A stretch of 64,000 nt of DNA from RGIG4576 sp045656705 (GTDB lineage: Bacteria; Bacteroidota; Bacteroidia; Bacteroidales; Muribaculaceae): positions 46,781-110,780 of the forward strand of contig JAZORR010000035.1 in NCBI GenBank assembly GCA_045656705.1. Reading direction: 5' to 3'. Made by a program: the position numbers and the translations under genes. Position 1 is the first letter of the stretch, and each line of letters begins with the position of its first letter. This document shows, piece after piece, positions 51,684-60,849 of the stretch. The notes beneath the pieces are model-generated. The model was not told the origin of the DNA and did no database searches. It was given only the letters and a program-made list of their open reading frames with translations.

Positions 51684-52123
51684 AAATCTTTTTTTCGTAC
51701 AAAGTTACTACCTGCAGAACGCAAAAGTTTCCTTAAAAAGGATAACGCAAGTAAAAAACCAAAAAAAATTCCCACAAAATTTGCAATCATATCGGTCAAA
51801 GAGAAACTTCGCCCCATATTCATAGCCCCTTGCAAATATTCCATAAGTACACTGAAGGCAAATGCAAACAAAGCACAAATCCCCATATGCATAGCCCCAA
51901 TATTACGATAAAACTTACTGAAATCAAGAGCAAGAATCAGAGTAAGAAAGGCATACATTAAACAATGAGCCACCTTATCAGCCCCTTCAAACAATAGCAC
52001 CCTATCAGCCTCGAACGGATTATCATCAAGCGATAAATAAACTATCAGCAACATCGAAGCCACCGACATCAGTCCTTTTGGAAATTTATCAATAATAACC
52101 ATTAGTTTCATACGCACGTACAT
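51680..52123 (-). CDS. VanZ family protein
   Basis: A 147-residue membrane protein with four helices (about 16-32, 44-64, 74-93, 112-131). DKVAHCLMYAFLTLILALD and MEYLQGAMNMGRSFSLTDMIANFVGIFFG are the VanZ-like signatures; function of the family outside teicoplanin resistance is unknown. I start at 52123 (MYVRMKL) because an in-frame ATG at 52141 lies inside the -7 box. A shorter start at 52111 is possible. It heads the operon VanZ-tamB-tamL, overlapping tamB by 4 bp. Confidence 0.85.
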   Translation of the reverse strand: MYVRMKLMVIIDKFPKGLMSVASMLLIVYLSLDDNPFEADRVLLFEGADKVAHCLMYAFLTLILALDFSKFYRNIGAMHMGICALFAFAFSVLMEYLQGAMNMGRSFSLTDMIANFVGIFFGFLLALSFLRKLLRSAGSNFVRKKDL

Positions 52124-52129
52124 ATTATG

Positions 52130-52137
52130 CAAAGATA
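52130..52137 (-). promoter_or_regulatory. -7 box of the VanZ-tamB-tamL operon
   Basis: TATCTTTG on the minus strand with 6 nt to the ATG at 52123, implying a leaderless or near-leaderless transcript. The -33 is not clear. Confidence 0.5.
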
Positions 52138-52237
52138 ACATTTATTCTAATAAAATACCTTAACACTTTAGTTTAATAAGCAAATTATTTATATATTTGC
52201 AAATATTTTCATTAAAACCGACTATTTATAAACAATT

Positions 52238-53611
52238 ATGGCAAAAGATACTTTCAGTTCAAAATTCGGTCTTATAGCAGCCACAGTAGGTTCGGCAGTA
52301 GGTCTCGGAAATGTGTGGCGTTTCCCAAGTCTTGCCCAAGAAAACGGAGGAGGAGCCTTTCTTCTCGTCTATATATGCTGCATATTCATACTCGGCATCC
52401 CTGTTATGCTCGCAGAATTTTCGTTGGGACGAGCAGGTCGCTCGGGCTCGGTGGGTTCGTTTCAAAACCTCACCCCTAAAAGCAAGTGGTGGATAGCTGG
52501 ATGCTTCGGTCTCTTGGCATCATACCTCATCTTAGCATTCTATATGGTGGTGGCAGGATGGACAGTAGAATATCTATGGCAATCGCTCAATGGCGGACTA
52601 TTTGAGGGTTTCAGTGCAAGCACATCGGACAGTACATTCTTCACCGACAAGATGAAAGAATTGATATTGACTGGAAGCAAACCAATCTTCTGGACATCGG
52701 TGATGATAGTTCTCAACCTTGTGATCCTACTCAAAGGAGTGAAGAAAGGAATAGAAAGAATTTCAAATTGGCTGATGCCACTCCTTTTCATAATCTTGCT
52801 AATGTTTTGTGCCGTATCGCTTTCATTACCAAACGCAAGCGAAGGCCTAAAGTTCTTTTTCAGCCCTGATTTCAGCAAAATAGATGGTCAAGTGATACTT
52901 GCCGCCCTCGGTCAGGCATTCTTCTCACTAAGTCTGGGTATGGGAATCCTTGTCACTTACTCATCGTATTTCCCCAAAAACACCAAGATGGTGAGAACAA
53001 CGGTTACCGTCACCCTATTAGACTTTATGGTATCTGTGCTAATGGGAGTAATCATCTTCCCAGCCGTGATAAGTTTTGGAGTAAACGACAATGCAAGTGT
53101 GGCAGGTATGACGCTCGTATTTGTGACACTTCCCGAAATATTTGCCCAAATGGCAGGATCGCAATGGTGGTCGGCACTATTCTTCCTATTGCTCGGAGTG
53201 GCCGCCCTCACCTCAACCATCTCCATAGCCGAAGTATCCATAGCCTTTGTGCATAATCATTTCAATGTATCACGCAAAAAGGCGTGCTACATAGTATTGC
53301 TACCAATGTTTGTATTCAGTGCCTTGTGTTCGTTGTCGCTCACAGGCATAGAATGGCTACAAATAGGCAGTCAATCACTATTTGATGCATTAGATAATTT
53401 CACAGCCAATATATTGCTACCAATAAGTGCAATGCTAATCTGCTTATATGTGGGATGGGTATTGCCAAAGAAATTCTTAAAGGACGAATTGACCAATTAC
53501 GGACAAATACGTTCACGCTTCACATCGGTAATACTATTCCTAATAAGAATAATTTGTCCAATCCTTATTGCAGTAATATTTGTGCAATATATTATCACTA
53601 AGGTGCTATAA
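52238..53611 (+). CDS. Sodium-dependent transporter, NSS/SNF family (first copy)
   Basis: A 457-residue inner-membrane transporter of about 11-12 helices. Helix 1 carries AVGLGNVWRFPSLAQENGGGAF, with the unwound GLGN and the sodium-site residues of the LeuT fold kept. FFSLSLGMGILVTYSSYFP is helix 6, typical of amino-acid NSS carriers. Substrate probably a neutral amino acid, not decidable here. A second copy follows after one small gene; identity between the two is moderate, so the duplication is old. Confidence 0.92.
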   Translation: MAKDTFSSKFGLIAATVGSAVGLGNVWRFPSLAQENGGGAFLLVYICCIFILGIPVMLAEFSLGRAGRSGSVGSFQNLTPKSKWWIAGCFGLLASYLILAFYMVVAGWTVEYLWQSLNGGLFEGFSASTSDSTFFTDKMKELILTGSKPIFWTSVMIVLNLVILLKGVKKGIERISNWLMPLLFIILLMFCAVSLSLPNASEGLKFFFSPDFSKIDGQVILAALGQAFFSLSLGMGILVTYSSYFPKNTKMVRTTVTVTLLDFMVSVLMGVIIFPAVISFGVNDNASVAGMTLVFVTLPEIFAQMAGSQWWSALFFLLLGVAALTSTISIAEVSIAFVHNHFNVSRKKACYIVLLPMFVFSALCSLSLTGIEWLQIGSQSLFDALDNFTANILLPISAMLICLYVGWVLPKKFLKDELTNYGQIRSRFTSVILFLIRIICPILIAVIFVQYIITKVL

Positions 53612-53626
53612 TTCAAAAATGTCACG

Positions 53627-53917
53627 ATGAAGAATATATTTAAAGATTTCTTTTCCACTACACGTAATGAGCGTATCGGATTTATCTGCATTGCTATGAT
53701 TATGGTGGGGATATTATGCTATGAGGCATTTAAACCCACACCACACATAGATGCAGATGTAATTCAAATGGCAAAAGAATTGCAAAGCGAAATAAATTCT
53801 TCGAAAGTAGATACAATTAAAAAAACAAGAAAACGAAAAGTCAAGGCAGACAGTAAGGAGAAGGACACCCCAACTCCCACCATTGCAGACTTTGAAGAAA
53901 CAGGAACATTTGAATAA
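53627..53917 (+). CDS. Small single-pass membrane protein
   Basis: A 96-residue protein: KDFFSTTRNERIGFICIAM near the start, one membrane helix (about 18-35), then a Lys/Glu-rich disordered tail with Thr/Pro repeats. The N-terminal part resembles the start of Bacteroidetes helix-hairpin-helix (ComEA-like) membrane proteins, but the HhH domain is absent. It may be a shortened relative or an independent protein. It sits 15 bp after the first NSS gene and 48 bp before the second. Confidence 0.65.
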   Translation: MKNIFKDFFSTTRNERIGFICIAMIMVGILCYEAFKPTPHIDADVIQMAKELQSEINSSKVDTIKKTRKRKVKADSKEKDTPTPTIADFEETGTFE

Positions 53918-53965
53918 CAACAAATCTATAGTAAAATTCTATAATCATTAAAAACATAACACACT

Positions 53966-55309
53966 ATGTCGCAAAGAGCACAATTCGCCACAAAATTAGG
54001 CGTAATAGCCGCATCGGTAGGTTCGGCAGTAGGATTAGGTAATATTTGGCGTTTCCCATACGAAGCTGGTATGCATGGAGGAGGAGCATTTATCTTCATC
54101 TACATACTATGCGTGCTATTATTGGGTATCCCCGTGATTATCGCCGAATTTGTGATAGGCAGATCTACCCACAAAAATGCCAATAGTGCAATCAAGCAAC
54201 TCGCTCCAGGCAGCAAATTCCGATTTGTATCATACATAGGAATTTTGGCATCGGTAATGATATTGAGTTTCTACTCGGTGGTAGCAGGATGGATTCTTGA
54301 ATACTTATTCCAATCTATAATGGGCAATCTGAGTGGACACACACAACAAGAATATTCAGAAATATTCAACAGTCTTGCAAGTTCGCCATGGCGCTGTACA
54401 CTATGGACAGCGTTATTCCTTGGCACAAACTTCCTTATACTTCGCAAAGGTATACAGAAAGGGATAGAACGCATCTCCAACTTTATGATGCCTATACTTT
54501 TCTTATTATTACTGATATTCTGCATCAATTCATTGCTTATGCCAGAGGCCAAGAAAGGTCTTGAATTTATGTTCACCCCCGATTTTACACAAGTGTCGCC
54601 AAGTATTATAATCGGAGCAATGGGACAAGCCTTCTTCTCGCTAAGTCTCGGTCTTACCTGCCTACTCACCTACGCATCGTATTTCAACAACAAGACACCA
54701 TTGGTGAAAAGTGCAACCATCATAGCCATACTTGACACCTGCGTGGCAATCCTTGCCGGAGTAATCATATTCCCTGCAGTGTTCTCATTTGGAGCAGAAC
54801 CTACAGCGGGACCAAAACTTGTGTTTGAAGTGTTGCCAAACATATTCCAACAAATGCCAGGTGGATACTTGTGGTCGGTAGCCTTCTTCGTGCTACTATT
54901 CTTCGCATCAATCACATCCACCATATCGATGAGCGAAATATTCATCACATTCTGCACCGAAGAGCATAAGATGAGTCGTAAAAAGGCTACGACGCTCAAC
55001 ACTGCGATAGCCCTCACATTAGGCACACTATGCGCCCTATCATTTAATGTATTAAGCGATATCACGCTATTCGGCAAGAGCATTTTCGACCTCTTTGACT
55101 ATGTGTCGTCAAACATACTACTTCCAGCAGGAGGATTTATCCTTGCAGTATTTGTGGGCTGGGTAATGGATAAGAAAATAGTGAAAGAACAACTCACAAA
55201 CGACGGAACAATAAAAGTGCCTCTAATGAAACCAATACTATTCTGTATTCGTTATTTCGCTCCGATAGCCATAGTATTGATTTTCCTATATGTGATAGGT
55301 GTATTCTAA
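53966..55309 (+). CDS. Sodium-dependent transporter, NSS/SNF family (second copy)
   Basis: A 447-residue paralogue of the preceding transporter, of the same fold and topology. Helix 1 keeps AVGLGNIWRFP but then reads YEAGMHGGGAF, with His where the first copy and most relatives have Asn. Helix 6 is FFSLSLGLTCLLTYASYF. The ending (a WVMDKKIVKEQL helix, then a final membrane segment) parallels the first copy. The two may differ in substrate. Confidence 0.92.
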   Translation: MSQRAQFATKLGVIAASVGSAVGLGNIWRFPYEAGMHGGGAFIFIYILCVLLLGIPVIIAEFVIGRSTHKNANSAIKQLAPGSKFRFVSYIGILASVMILSFYSVVAGWILEYLFQSIMGNLSGHTQQEYSEIFNSLASSPWRCTLWTALFLGTNFLILRKGIQKGIERISNFMMPILFLLLLIFCINSLLMPEAKKGLEFMFTPDFTQVSPSIIIGAMGQAFFSLSLGLTCLLTYASYFNNKTPLVKSATIIAILDTCVAILAGVIIFPAVFSFGAEPTAGPKLVFEVLPNIFQQMPGGYLWSVAFFVLLFFASITSTISMSEIFITFCTEEHKMSRKKATTLNTAIALTLGTLCALSFNVLSDITLFGKSIFDLFDYVSSNILLPAGGFILAVFVGWVMDKKIVKEQLTNDGTIKVPLMKPILFCIRYFAPIAIVLIFLYVIGVF

Positions 55310-55343
55310 CGCGAAAGTTTTTTCATATTTGAAACATAATTGT

Positions 55344-55351
55344 TAAATTTG
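55344..55351 (+). promoter_or_regulatory. -7 box of folP-cdaA
   Basis: TAAATTTG, full match, 29 bp before the folP start codon. A T-rich segment rather than a true TTTG lies at -33. Confidence 0.4.
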
Positions 55352-55380
55352 CAATGAGATAAACATAAGTATAGATAAAG

Positions 55381-56229
55381 TTGAATACATTTATACCATA
55401 TACACTCACCATAAAAGGTAAACCCGTAGAGATAACCTCTCCGTGGGTGATGGGTATATTGAATGTGACTCCCGACTCGTTTTTCGGAGACAGCCGATGC
55501 GATGAGAAAGAAAAAATCACTCGTCGGATAAGACAAATCATAGATGAAGGAGCAAAAATAATCGACATTGGAGGATATTCGTCGCGTCCCGGAGCCGATG
55601 AGGTGACAGCCGATGAGGAATATTACCGATTGGCTACGGGATTGGAACTTATCAAGCAATCGGCACCCGATGCCATAGTTTCGGTAGATACATTCCGTGC
55701 CGATGTGGCTCGCAAATGTGTGGAGGAATGGGGAGCAGATATTATCAACGATATCTCGGGAGGAAATCTCGATAGTGAAATGCACGACACTGTGGCAGCA
55801 CTCGGAGTGCCTTACATACTTATGCATATGCGTGGTACACCCGCAACAATGTCGCAACTCACCGAATATGATGATGTGACCAAAGATGTAATGAGCGAAT
55901 TATGTCAGAAAACTCACATCCTACAAGAAAAAGGAGTGAAGGATATTATCATAGATGCAGGTTTCGGATTCAGCAAAACAGTAGGTCAGAATTTCGAACT
56001 AATGAAAAACCTACAAAAACTGCACGATATAAAGAAACCTCTATTGGTGGGAATTTCTCGCAAATCGATGATATACAAAACACTTGGTGGCACACCCGAC
56101 ACTTCGCTCAACGGCACTACAGTGCTCAACACCATAGCGATAGGCAAAGGTGCACACATCCTCAGAGTACACGATGTGAAAGAAGCCGTGGAAGCAGTAA
56201 AACTCACGCAAATATTAACTACAGTATAA
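55381..56229 (+). CDS. folP: Dihydropteroate synthase
   Basis: A 282-residue TIM-barrel enzyme condensing pABA with dihydropterin pyrophosphate. GILNVTPDSFFGDSR near 25, IDIGGYSSRPGADEV near 62, INDISGG near 122, LMHMRGTP near 145, DAGFGFSKT near 190 and GISRKSM near 225 are the full set of loops. The start is TTG at 55381, the only plausible start: no ATG or GTG lies between it and the conserved MGILNV. It lies 9 bp before cdaA, a pairing found across Bacteroidetes. Confidence 0.95.
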   Translation: MNTFIPYTLTIKGKPVEITSPWVMGILNVTPDSFFGDSRCDEKEKITRRIRQIIDEGAKIIDIGGYSSRPGADEVTADEEYYRLATGLELIKQSAPDAIVSVDTFRADVARKCVEEWGADIINDISGGNLDSEMHDTVAALGVPYILMHMRGTPATMSQLTEYDDVTKDVMSELCQKTHILQEKGVKDIIIDAGFGFSKTVGQNFELMKNLQKLHDIKKPLLVGISRKSMIYKTLGGTPDTSLNGTTVLNTIAIGKGAHILRVHDVKEAVEAVKLTQILTTV

Positions 56230-56238
56230 CATACAGAT

Positions 56239-57000
56239 ATGGAATTTGGAATAAAAGATATAATAGATATACTCCTCACAGCAACGGTGTTATATTACAC
56301 CTATAAGACTATGAAGGAATCGGGAACGCTAAACGTATTTCTTGGCGTATTGGCATTTATAGTGCTATGGATAGTGGTGTCGAAAATCCTCGACATGAAA
56401 CTAATCGGCAGCATTATGGATAAGTTTATAAACATTGGTCTTATCATTCTCGTGATCCTATTCCAAGAACAAATCAAGAAATTCTTGGTGGAACTCGGTT
56501 CGAAAAACAGATGGGGATTTTTCCGCAAAATGTTCACACGAAAAACCGATACCACTACCACCCACGAATGGATAATTCCTGTGGTGTATGCTTGCATGAG
56601 TATGTCGAAGAGCAAAACAGGCGCACTAATAGTGATAGAGCAAAATGTACCTCTCGAAAATTATGAACGCACAGGCGACAAAATAGATGCAAAAATAAAC
56701 ACACGACTTATAGAAAATATTTTCTTCAAGAACAGTCCGTTGCACGATGGAGCGCTGATAATCTCTGACGAAAAACTCACTGCTGCTGGATGTATTATGC
56801 CTGTGTCGCACGATACAAGTCTGCCTCGCTACTTAGGCTTGCGTCACCGAGCAGCACTTGGTATAGCACAAGCTACCGACGCCATAGCTATCATAGTATC
56901 GGAAGAAACAGGTAATATATCGCTCGCCTACAAAGGTCAATTATATGCAAAATTGAATAGTACCGACCTCGAAAAACGCCTTTCACAAATAGCTGTGTAA
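56239..57000 (+). CDS. cdaA: Diadenylate cyclase CdaA (c-di-AMP synthase)
   Basis: A 253-residue membrane-bound cyclase making cyclic di-AMP from two ATP. Three membrane helices occupy about residues 9-75; the DAC domain covers about 90-245 with the catalytic LHDGAL and the RHRAALG motif. Cyclic di-AMP controls ion balance and wall stress in many bacteria. No CdaR/GlmM neighbours as in Firmicutes; it is coupled to folP instead. Confidence 0.94.
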   Translation: MEFGIKDIIDILLTATVLYYTYKTMKESGTLNVFLGVLAFIVLWIVVSKILDMKLIGSIMDKFINIGLIILVILFQEQIKKFLVELGSKNRWGFFRKMFTRKTDTTTTHEWIIPVVYACMSMSKSKTGALIVIEQNVPLENYERTGDKIDAKINTRLIENIFFKNSPLHDGALIISDEKLTAAGCIMPVSHDTSLPRYLGLRHRAALGIAQATDAIAIIVSEETGNISLAYKGQLYAKLNSTDLEKRLSQIAV

Positions 57001-57063
57001 CACTTGTTTAACATCTTTTTACTGTTAAAAAGTGTTACAAACTCGTAGACATAAAAAAAAAAT

Positions 57064-57071
57064 TAACTTTG
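57064..57071 (+). promoter_or_regulatory. -7 box of the outer-membrane barrel gene
   Basis: TAACTTTG, full match, giving a 5' leader of about 80 nt; no good -33. Confidence 0.4.
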
Positions 57072-57157
57072 CAAATATTTCTTAATTATTTAACATTTTG
57101 CAACGAATCACCTATTTGGCAACGTCTAATTGGTGTAAAACTTAACAACTTAATTAT

Positions 57158-59563
57158 ATGCAAAGATACATCATCCTTATCATGGCATTTATAGCTACTG
57201 CAATGTGCGTAAACGCACAGTATAAAGTAATGGGTTGCGTAACCGATAGTACCAACACGGGCGAACCTTACGCCACAGTGCGAATATACTATCAATCGAG
57301 CACCGACAAACCCATAAAAATAGGAACAACCGATATAGATGGAAAATTCGCACAAGAACTCACTTCGGCAGGGAAATACACGCTAAATATTACATCGGTT
57401 GGCAAAACGCCTATCAATAGGGATTTTAGTTTGTCGGCAAATCAAAAAACAGTGGATTTGGGCAATCTGATAATGAAGGCTGATGCTACTATGCTTGCAG
57501 GCGTGGAGGTGGTAGCACAAAAGCCGCTTATCTCGACTGAGATAGACCGCATAAGTTACGATATTCAAGCCGACGATGAAAGCAAGACAAGCAATATATT
57601 CGATATGCTTCGCAAAGTGCCATTGGTGACCATTGATGGAACGGATAATATACGCGTGAATGGTAGCAGTAATTTCAAAATATACAAGAACGGCAGACCA
57701 AACACCAGCTGGAGCAACAATCCCAAAGAGGTGTTGAAATCAATTCCGGCAAGTATGATAAAACGCATTGAGGTAATCACCGAACCAGGCGCAAAATATG
57801 ATGCCGAAGGAGTGAGTGGCATTCTGAATATCATTACCGACGATAGTAGAATGATAAACGGAGTGGTGGGTAGTGTGAGTGCAAACTCAAACACAAACGA
57901 GATGCACGGAGCAAATGCTTATCTTACGACACAAATAGGTAAGTTTACTACATCGCTGAATTACAACTTTAGCACACTTGGCAAGGCTAATACTATACCT
58001 TATAGTATTGGAGAATATGATTATGTGCAATCGGGGAACAAATTAACACATTATGGCGAGGGTGATATAAATGGTGGTGGTTTCCACTATGGCAACATTG
58101 AAGCAAGCTACGAAATAGATACTCTCAACCTGCTTACTTTATCGTTTGGAGGCTACTTATACGATACCAAAACTTTTAGTTTTCAAGACATTAAGATGAG
58201 CGACAAATTTGACAACACGATTTATTGCTATAGAACTTACGAAACAAGCCCCAAATATCAGTATTTCGACTTTAATGGTAAACTCGATTACCAACACCTT
58301 ACTCATCGCAAAGGTGAAGCACTTACATTCTCTTATCTGATTTCTACCACAAATCAGGAGTATAAATCGTATTCTAATTATGAAGATATGATGAACTTCC
58401 CTCTTGACTATGATAGTGTATACAATCAGAGCAATTTGAAATTCTATGAGCATACATTCCAATTTGACTGGACACGCCCATTTGCTCAAAAACACAAGGT
58501 GGAAATGGGATTGAAATACATTTTACGTCAGAACTTCAGTAAAACACTATATGAATATAACAACGGAGTAAACGAGAACACCGATTTCGACCACATAACA
58601 AAAATAGGAGCTGCCTATGCCGAATATTCGTTCAATAACAAGAGGTGGGGAGCGCGTGCAGGTCTTCGCTATGAAATGGCACATATTCGTGGACGATACC
58701 CCAATAGCAACGAGGCTTCGTTTAGTAGTTATATCCCCGACCTTGTGCCAACCATAAGTGTGAGTTACAAGATAAATGATGCCAACAATCTAAAACTAAA
58801 CTATTCAACACGCATCAATCGTCCAGGCATCAGTTATCTAAATCCAGCAGTAAACACTTCACCTACTGTGGTGTCGTATGGTAATCAGAATCTTGAAAGC
58901 ACTCGAAAGAATAATTTCCGTATATCATATTCATTGATGAAGCCTAAAATTGTAATCAATTCATCGCTTGGATATTCGTGGGCAAACAACACTCTCACAA
59001 CATTTGAATATGTGAAAGATAATATAAGATACCAAACCTATGCCAATAACGGACGAAGCAAGTCATTGGGATGGAATGTATATGTGCAATGGACAGCGAC
59101 AAAGTCTACTCAAGTGATGCTGAACGGCAGCCTCACAGGCATTAGATATTCAAACATTCAGAACTATGTGAACAAAGGTTTGGATAAAATCATATACATA
59201 AATGTGACGCAAAATCTACCTTGGGAGTTAATACTGAATGTTAACGGATATTATTGGGGCGGTGGAGTAAGTGATATATATTCGAATGGTATGGAATTTT
59301 TCCAATATGGATTCAATCTTAGTCGCTCGTTCTTGAAAGAGAATCGATTGACTGTGAAACTTGGCGCACAAAATCCTTTCTCTGGAAAATATCAAACGAC
59401 AACCCAACACACAGTGAATGGCGATCGCATTGGTTGGTACAAGGCCAAGAGTTTATCGCGTGCATTTGGTATCAATATTTCATATCGCTTTGGCTCGCTC
59501 AACGCAAGTGTAAAGAAAACAAACAAAACAATCTCCAACGACGACCTTCAAGGAAGAAAGTAA
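57158..59563 (+). CDS. Outer membrane beta-barrel family protein (TonB-receptor-like)
   Basis: An 801-residue protein. Signal peptide 1-20 (ends VNAQ), carboxypeptidase-like domain about 22-110, plug-like region about 115-225 (RVNGSSNFKIYKNGRP, EPGAKYDAEGVSGILNII), then a barrel of the OMP_b-brl_3 type (for example YEIDTLNLLTLSFGGYLYDT and NLKLNYSTRINRPGISYLNP). No obvious substrate and no SusD or DUF4249 partner nearby. Members of this family are common in Bacteroidetes, with largely unknown roles. Confidence 0.87.
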   Translation: MQRYIILIMAFIATAMCVNAQYKVMGCVTDSTNTGEPYATVRIYYQSSTDKPIKIGTTDIDGKFAQELTSAGKYTLNITSVGKTPINRDFSLSANQKTVDLGNLIMKADATMLAGVEVVAQKPLISTEIDRISYDIQADDESKTSNIFDMLRKVPLVTIDGTDNIRVNGSSNFKIYKNGRPNTSWSNNPKEVLKSIPASMIKRIEVITEPGAKYDAEGVSGILNIITDDSRMINGVVGSVSANSNTNEMHGANAYLTTQIGKFTTSLNYNFSTLGKANTIPYSIGEYDYVQSGNKLTHYGEGDINGGGFHYGNIEASYEIDTLNLLTLSFGGYLYDTKTFSFQDIKMSDKFDNTIYCYRTYETSPKYQYFDFNGKLDYQHLTHRKGEALTFSYLISTTNQEYKSYSNYEDMMNFPLDYDSVYNQSNLKFYEHTFQFDWTRPFAQKHKVEMGLKYILRQNFSKTLYEYNNGVNENTDFDHITKIGAAYAEYSFNNKRWGARAGLRYEMAHIRGRYPNSNEASFSSYIPDLVPTISVSYKINDANNLKLNYSTRINRPGISYLNPAVNTSPTVVSYGNQNLESTRKNNFRISYSLMKPKIVINSSLGYSWANNTLTTFEYVKDNIRYQTYANNGRSKSLGWNVYVQWTATKSTQVMLNGSLTGIRYSNIQNYVNKGLDKIIYINVTQNLPWELILNVNGYYWGGGVSDIYSNGMEFFQYGFNLSRSFLKENRLTVKLGAQNPFSGKYQTTTQHTVNGDRIGWYKAKSLSRAFGINISYRFGSLNASVKKTNKTISNDDLQGRK

Positions 59564-59583
59564 GTGAGAAAATATATATTTTT

Positions 59584-59616
59584 ATGACGCACGGTTTATT
59601 CGTGCGTCATTTGTTT
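59584..59616 (+). terminator. Terminator of the barrel gene
   Basis: A 10-bp perfect stem ATGACGCACG / CGTGCGTCAT with a 7-nt loop, then TTTGTTT. Confidence 0.75.
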
Positions 59617-59636
59617 ATAATTCAAATTATATTTTA

Positions 59637-59644
59637 TAATTTTG
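59637..59644 (+). promoter_or_regulatory. -7 box of the PAP2 phosphatase gene
   Basis: TAATTTTG, full match, with 6 nt to the ATG at 59651 (TTTG at 59610-59613 is 23 bp upstream). Predicts a near-leaderless mRNA. Confidence 0.5.
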
Positions 59645-59650
59645 TACTAT

Positions 59651-60424
59651 ATGAACGTGAAATATATTATATTGTCTGTTATTACTTTTGTGTTACTTTT
59701 TTCTGTACCTATGCAGGCTAAGGGGAAATGCGATACCATTAGAGCGAGAGAAAATTGCCAATTTAAGGCAAAGGATTTGATAGTACCTGGAGCTCTTATT
59801 GCCGTGGGAGCAAGCAGTATGTTTCTCACGCCGATGAAGGATTTTGACCATTCGCTAAACAAGGAATTTGTGAAGATGCGTGGCAATAATCATCGCATAA
59901 GCATAGACGAATATTTGCGATTTTCGCCATACGCAGTAAACTATGCACTACATTTCTCGGGCGTGGGAAGTGGGTACGATACTCGCGAACAGTTGCTACT
60001 CACAGCCACATCGTTTGCCACTATGTATGCACTCACACAGGGACTTAAACATACAGTAAACAAAACTCGCCCCGACGGAAGCGACAATCACTCATTCCCA
60101 TCGGGACACGTGGCCACAGCGTTTCTTGGAGCAGAACAGTTGCGTATGAACTACGGCACTTGGTGGGGATTGGCTGGATACACTGCTGCCACAGCTACTG
60201 CATTTCTTCGGCTTTACAACAACCGTCATTGGCTTGGAGATGTTATAAGTGGTGCCGGGATTGGTATTTTAAGCGCACATATCGGTTATTGGTTGTTACC
60301 TTTTGAGAAAAGAATTTTAGGACTTGATAAAAAACGAGATACAAACGACAAATCAATATTAGCACTACCTACATACAATCCGTCTAATAAAACATACGGA
60401 TTGGCATTAGCAATACAATTCTAA
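59651..60424 (+). CDS. PAP2 family phosphatase (lipid phosphatase)
   Basis: Predicted 257 residues with a signal peptide or first helix (about 1-22). The three PAP2 motifs are present: KHTVNKTRP near 140, FPSGHVATAF near 154, and LRLYNNRHWLGD near 193 (the usual Ser of SR replaced by Leu). Removes phosphate from lipids such as phosphatidate, undecaprenyl-PP or lipid A; which one is unknown. The ATG at 59651 is preferred over an in-frame TTG at 59642 inside the -7 box. Probably co-transcribed with the DUF4491 gene, 16 bp on. Confidence 0.9.
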   Translation: MNVKYIILSVITFVLLFSVPMQAKGKCDTIRARENCQFKAKDLIVPGALIAVGASSMFLTPMKDFDHSLNKEFVKMRGNNHRISIDEYLRFSPYAVNYALHFSGVGSGYDTREQLLLTATSFATMYALTQGLKHTVNKTRPDGSDNHSFPSGHVATAFLGAEQLRMNYGTWWGLAGYTAATATAFLRLYNNRHWLGDVISGAGIGILSAHIGYWLLPFEKRILGLDKKRDTNDKSILALPTYNPSNKTYGLALAIQF

Positions 60425-60440
60425 CTACAATTATAAAACT

Positions 60441-60761
60441 ATGGATTTTTTAGTTCAAAACAACCTTTTAGGTCTAGTAATAGGAATTAGTACATTTCTT
60501 ATTATCGGTCTTTTTCACCCTATCGTAATAAAAGGTGAATATTATTTTGGAACCAAATGTTGGTGGGCATTCCTCTTTTTAGGAATTATATGTGGAGTCT
60601 TAACTATTCTAGTTGAAAATGTTTTATTCTCAGCTCTTCTTGGAGTTACCGCATTCTCTTCTTTTTGGAGTATTCTCGAAATTTTTGAGCAACAAGAACG
60701 TGTGAGAAAAGGATGGTTCCCAAAGAATCCACATCGCAAATACCCATTTGACAACGAATAA
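60441..60761 (+). CDS. DUF4491 family membrane protein
   Basis: A 106-residue protein with three membrane helices. The pattern LGLVIGISTFLIIGLFHPIV, then GEYYFGTKCWWAF, SSFWSILEIFEQQERVRKGW and FPKNPHRK is diagnostic of DUF4491, found mainly in Bacteroidetes and Clostridia. Function unknown. Confidence 0.9.
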   Translation: MDFLVQNNLLGLVIGISTFLIIGLFHPIVIKGEYYFGTKCWWAFLFLGIICGVLTILVENVLFSALLGVTAFSSFWSILEIFEQQERVRKGWFPKNPHRKYPFDNE

Positions 60762-60820
60762 ATCATCGTCATAAAACGACAAAAAAAACGATTTATTATT
60801 ATTTTCCTAAAGTTTTATTG

Positions 60821-60828
60821 TATATTTG
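60821..60828 (+). promoter_or_regulatory. -7 box of the small T9SS-tail protein gene
   Basis: TATATTTG, full match to TAnnTTTG, 21 bp before the ATG; no clear -33. Confidence 0.4.
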
Positions 60829-60849
60829 TAAAAATATTCTGGATTGAAA

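Noticed and set aside
53627..53917. Reading the small protein between the NSS transporters as a truncated ComEA/HhH gene
   Set aside because: Only the N-terminal 20-30 residues suggest it. The frame ends cleanly, and no HhH remnant was noticed in the 48-bp gap to the next gene, so it is listed as a small gene and not a pseudogene.
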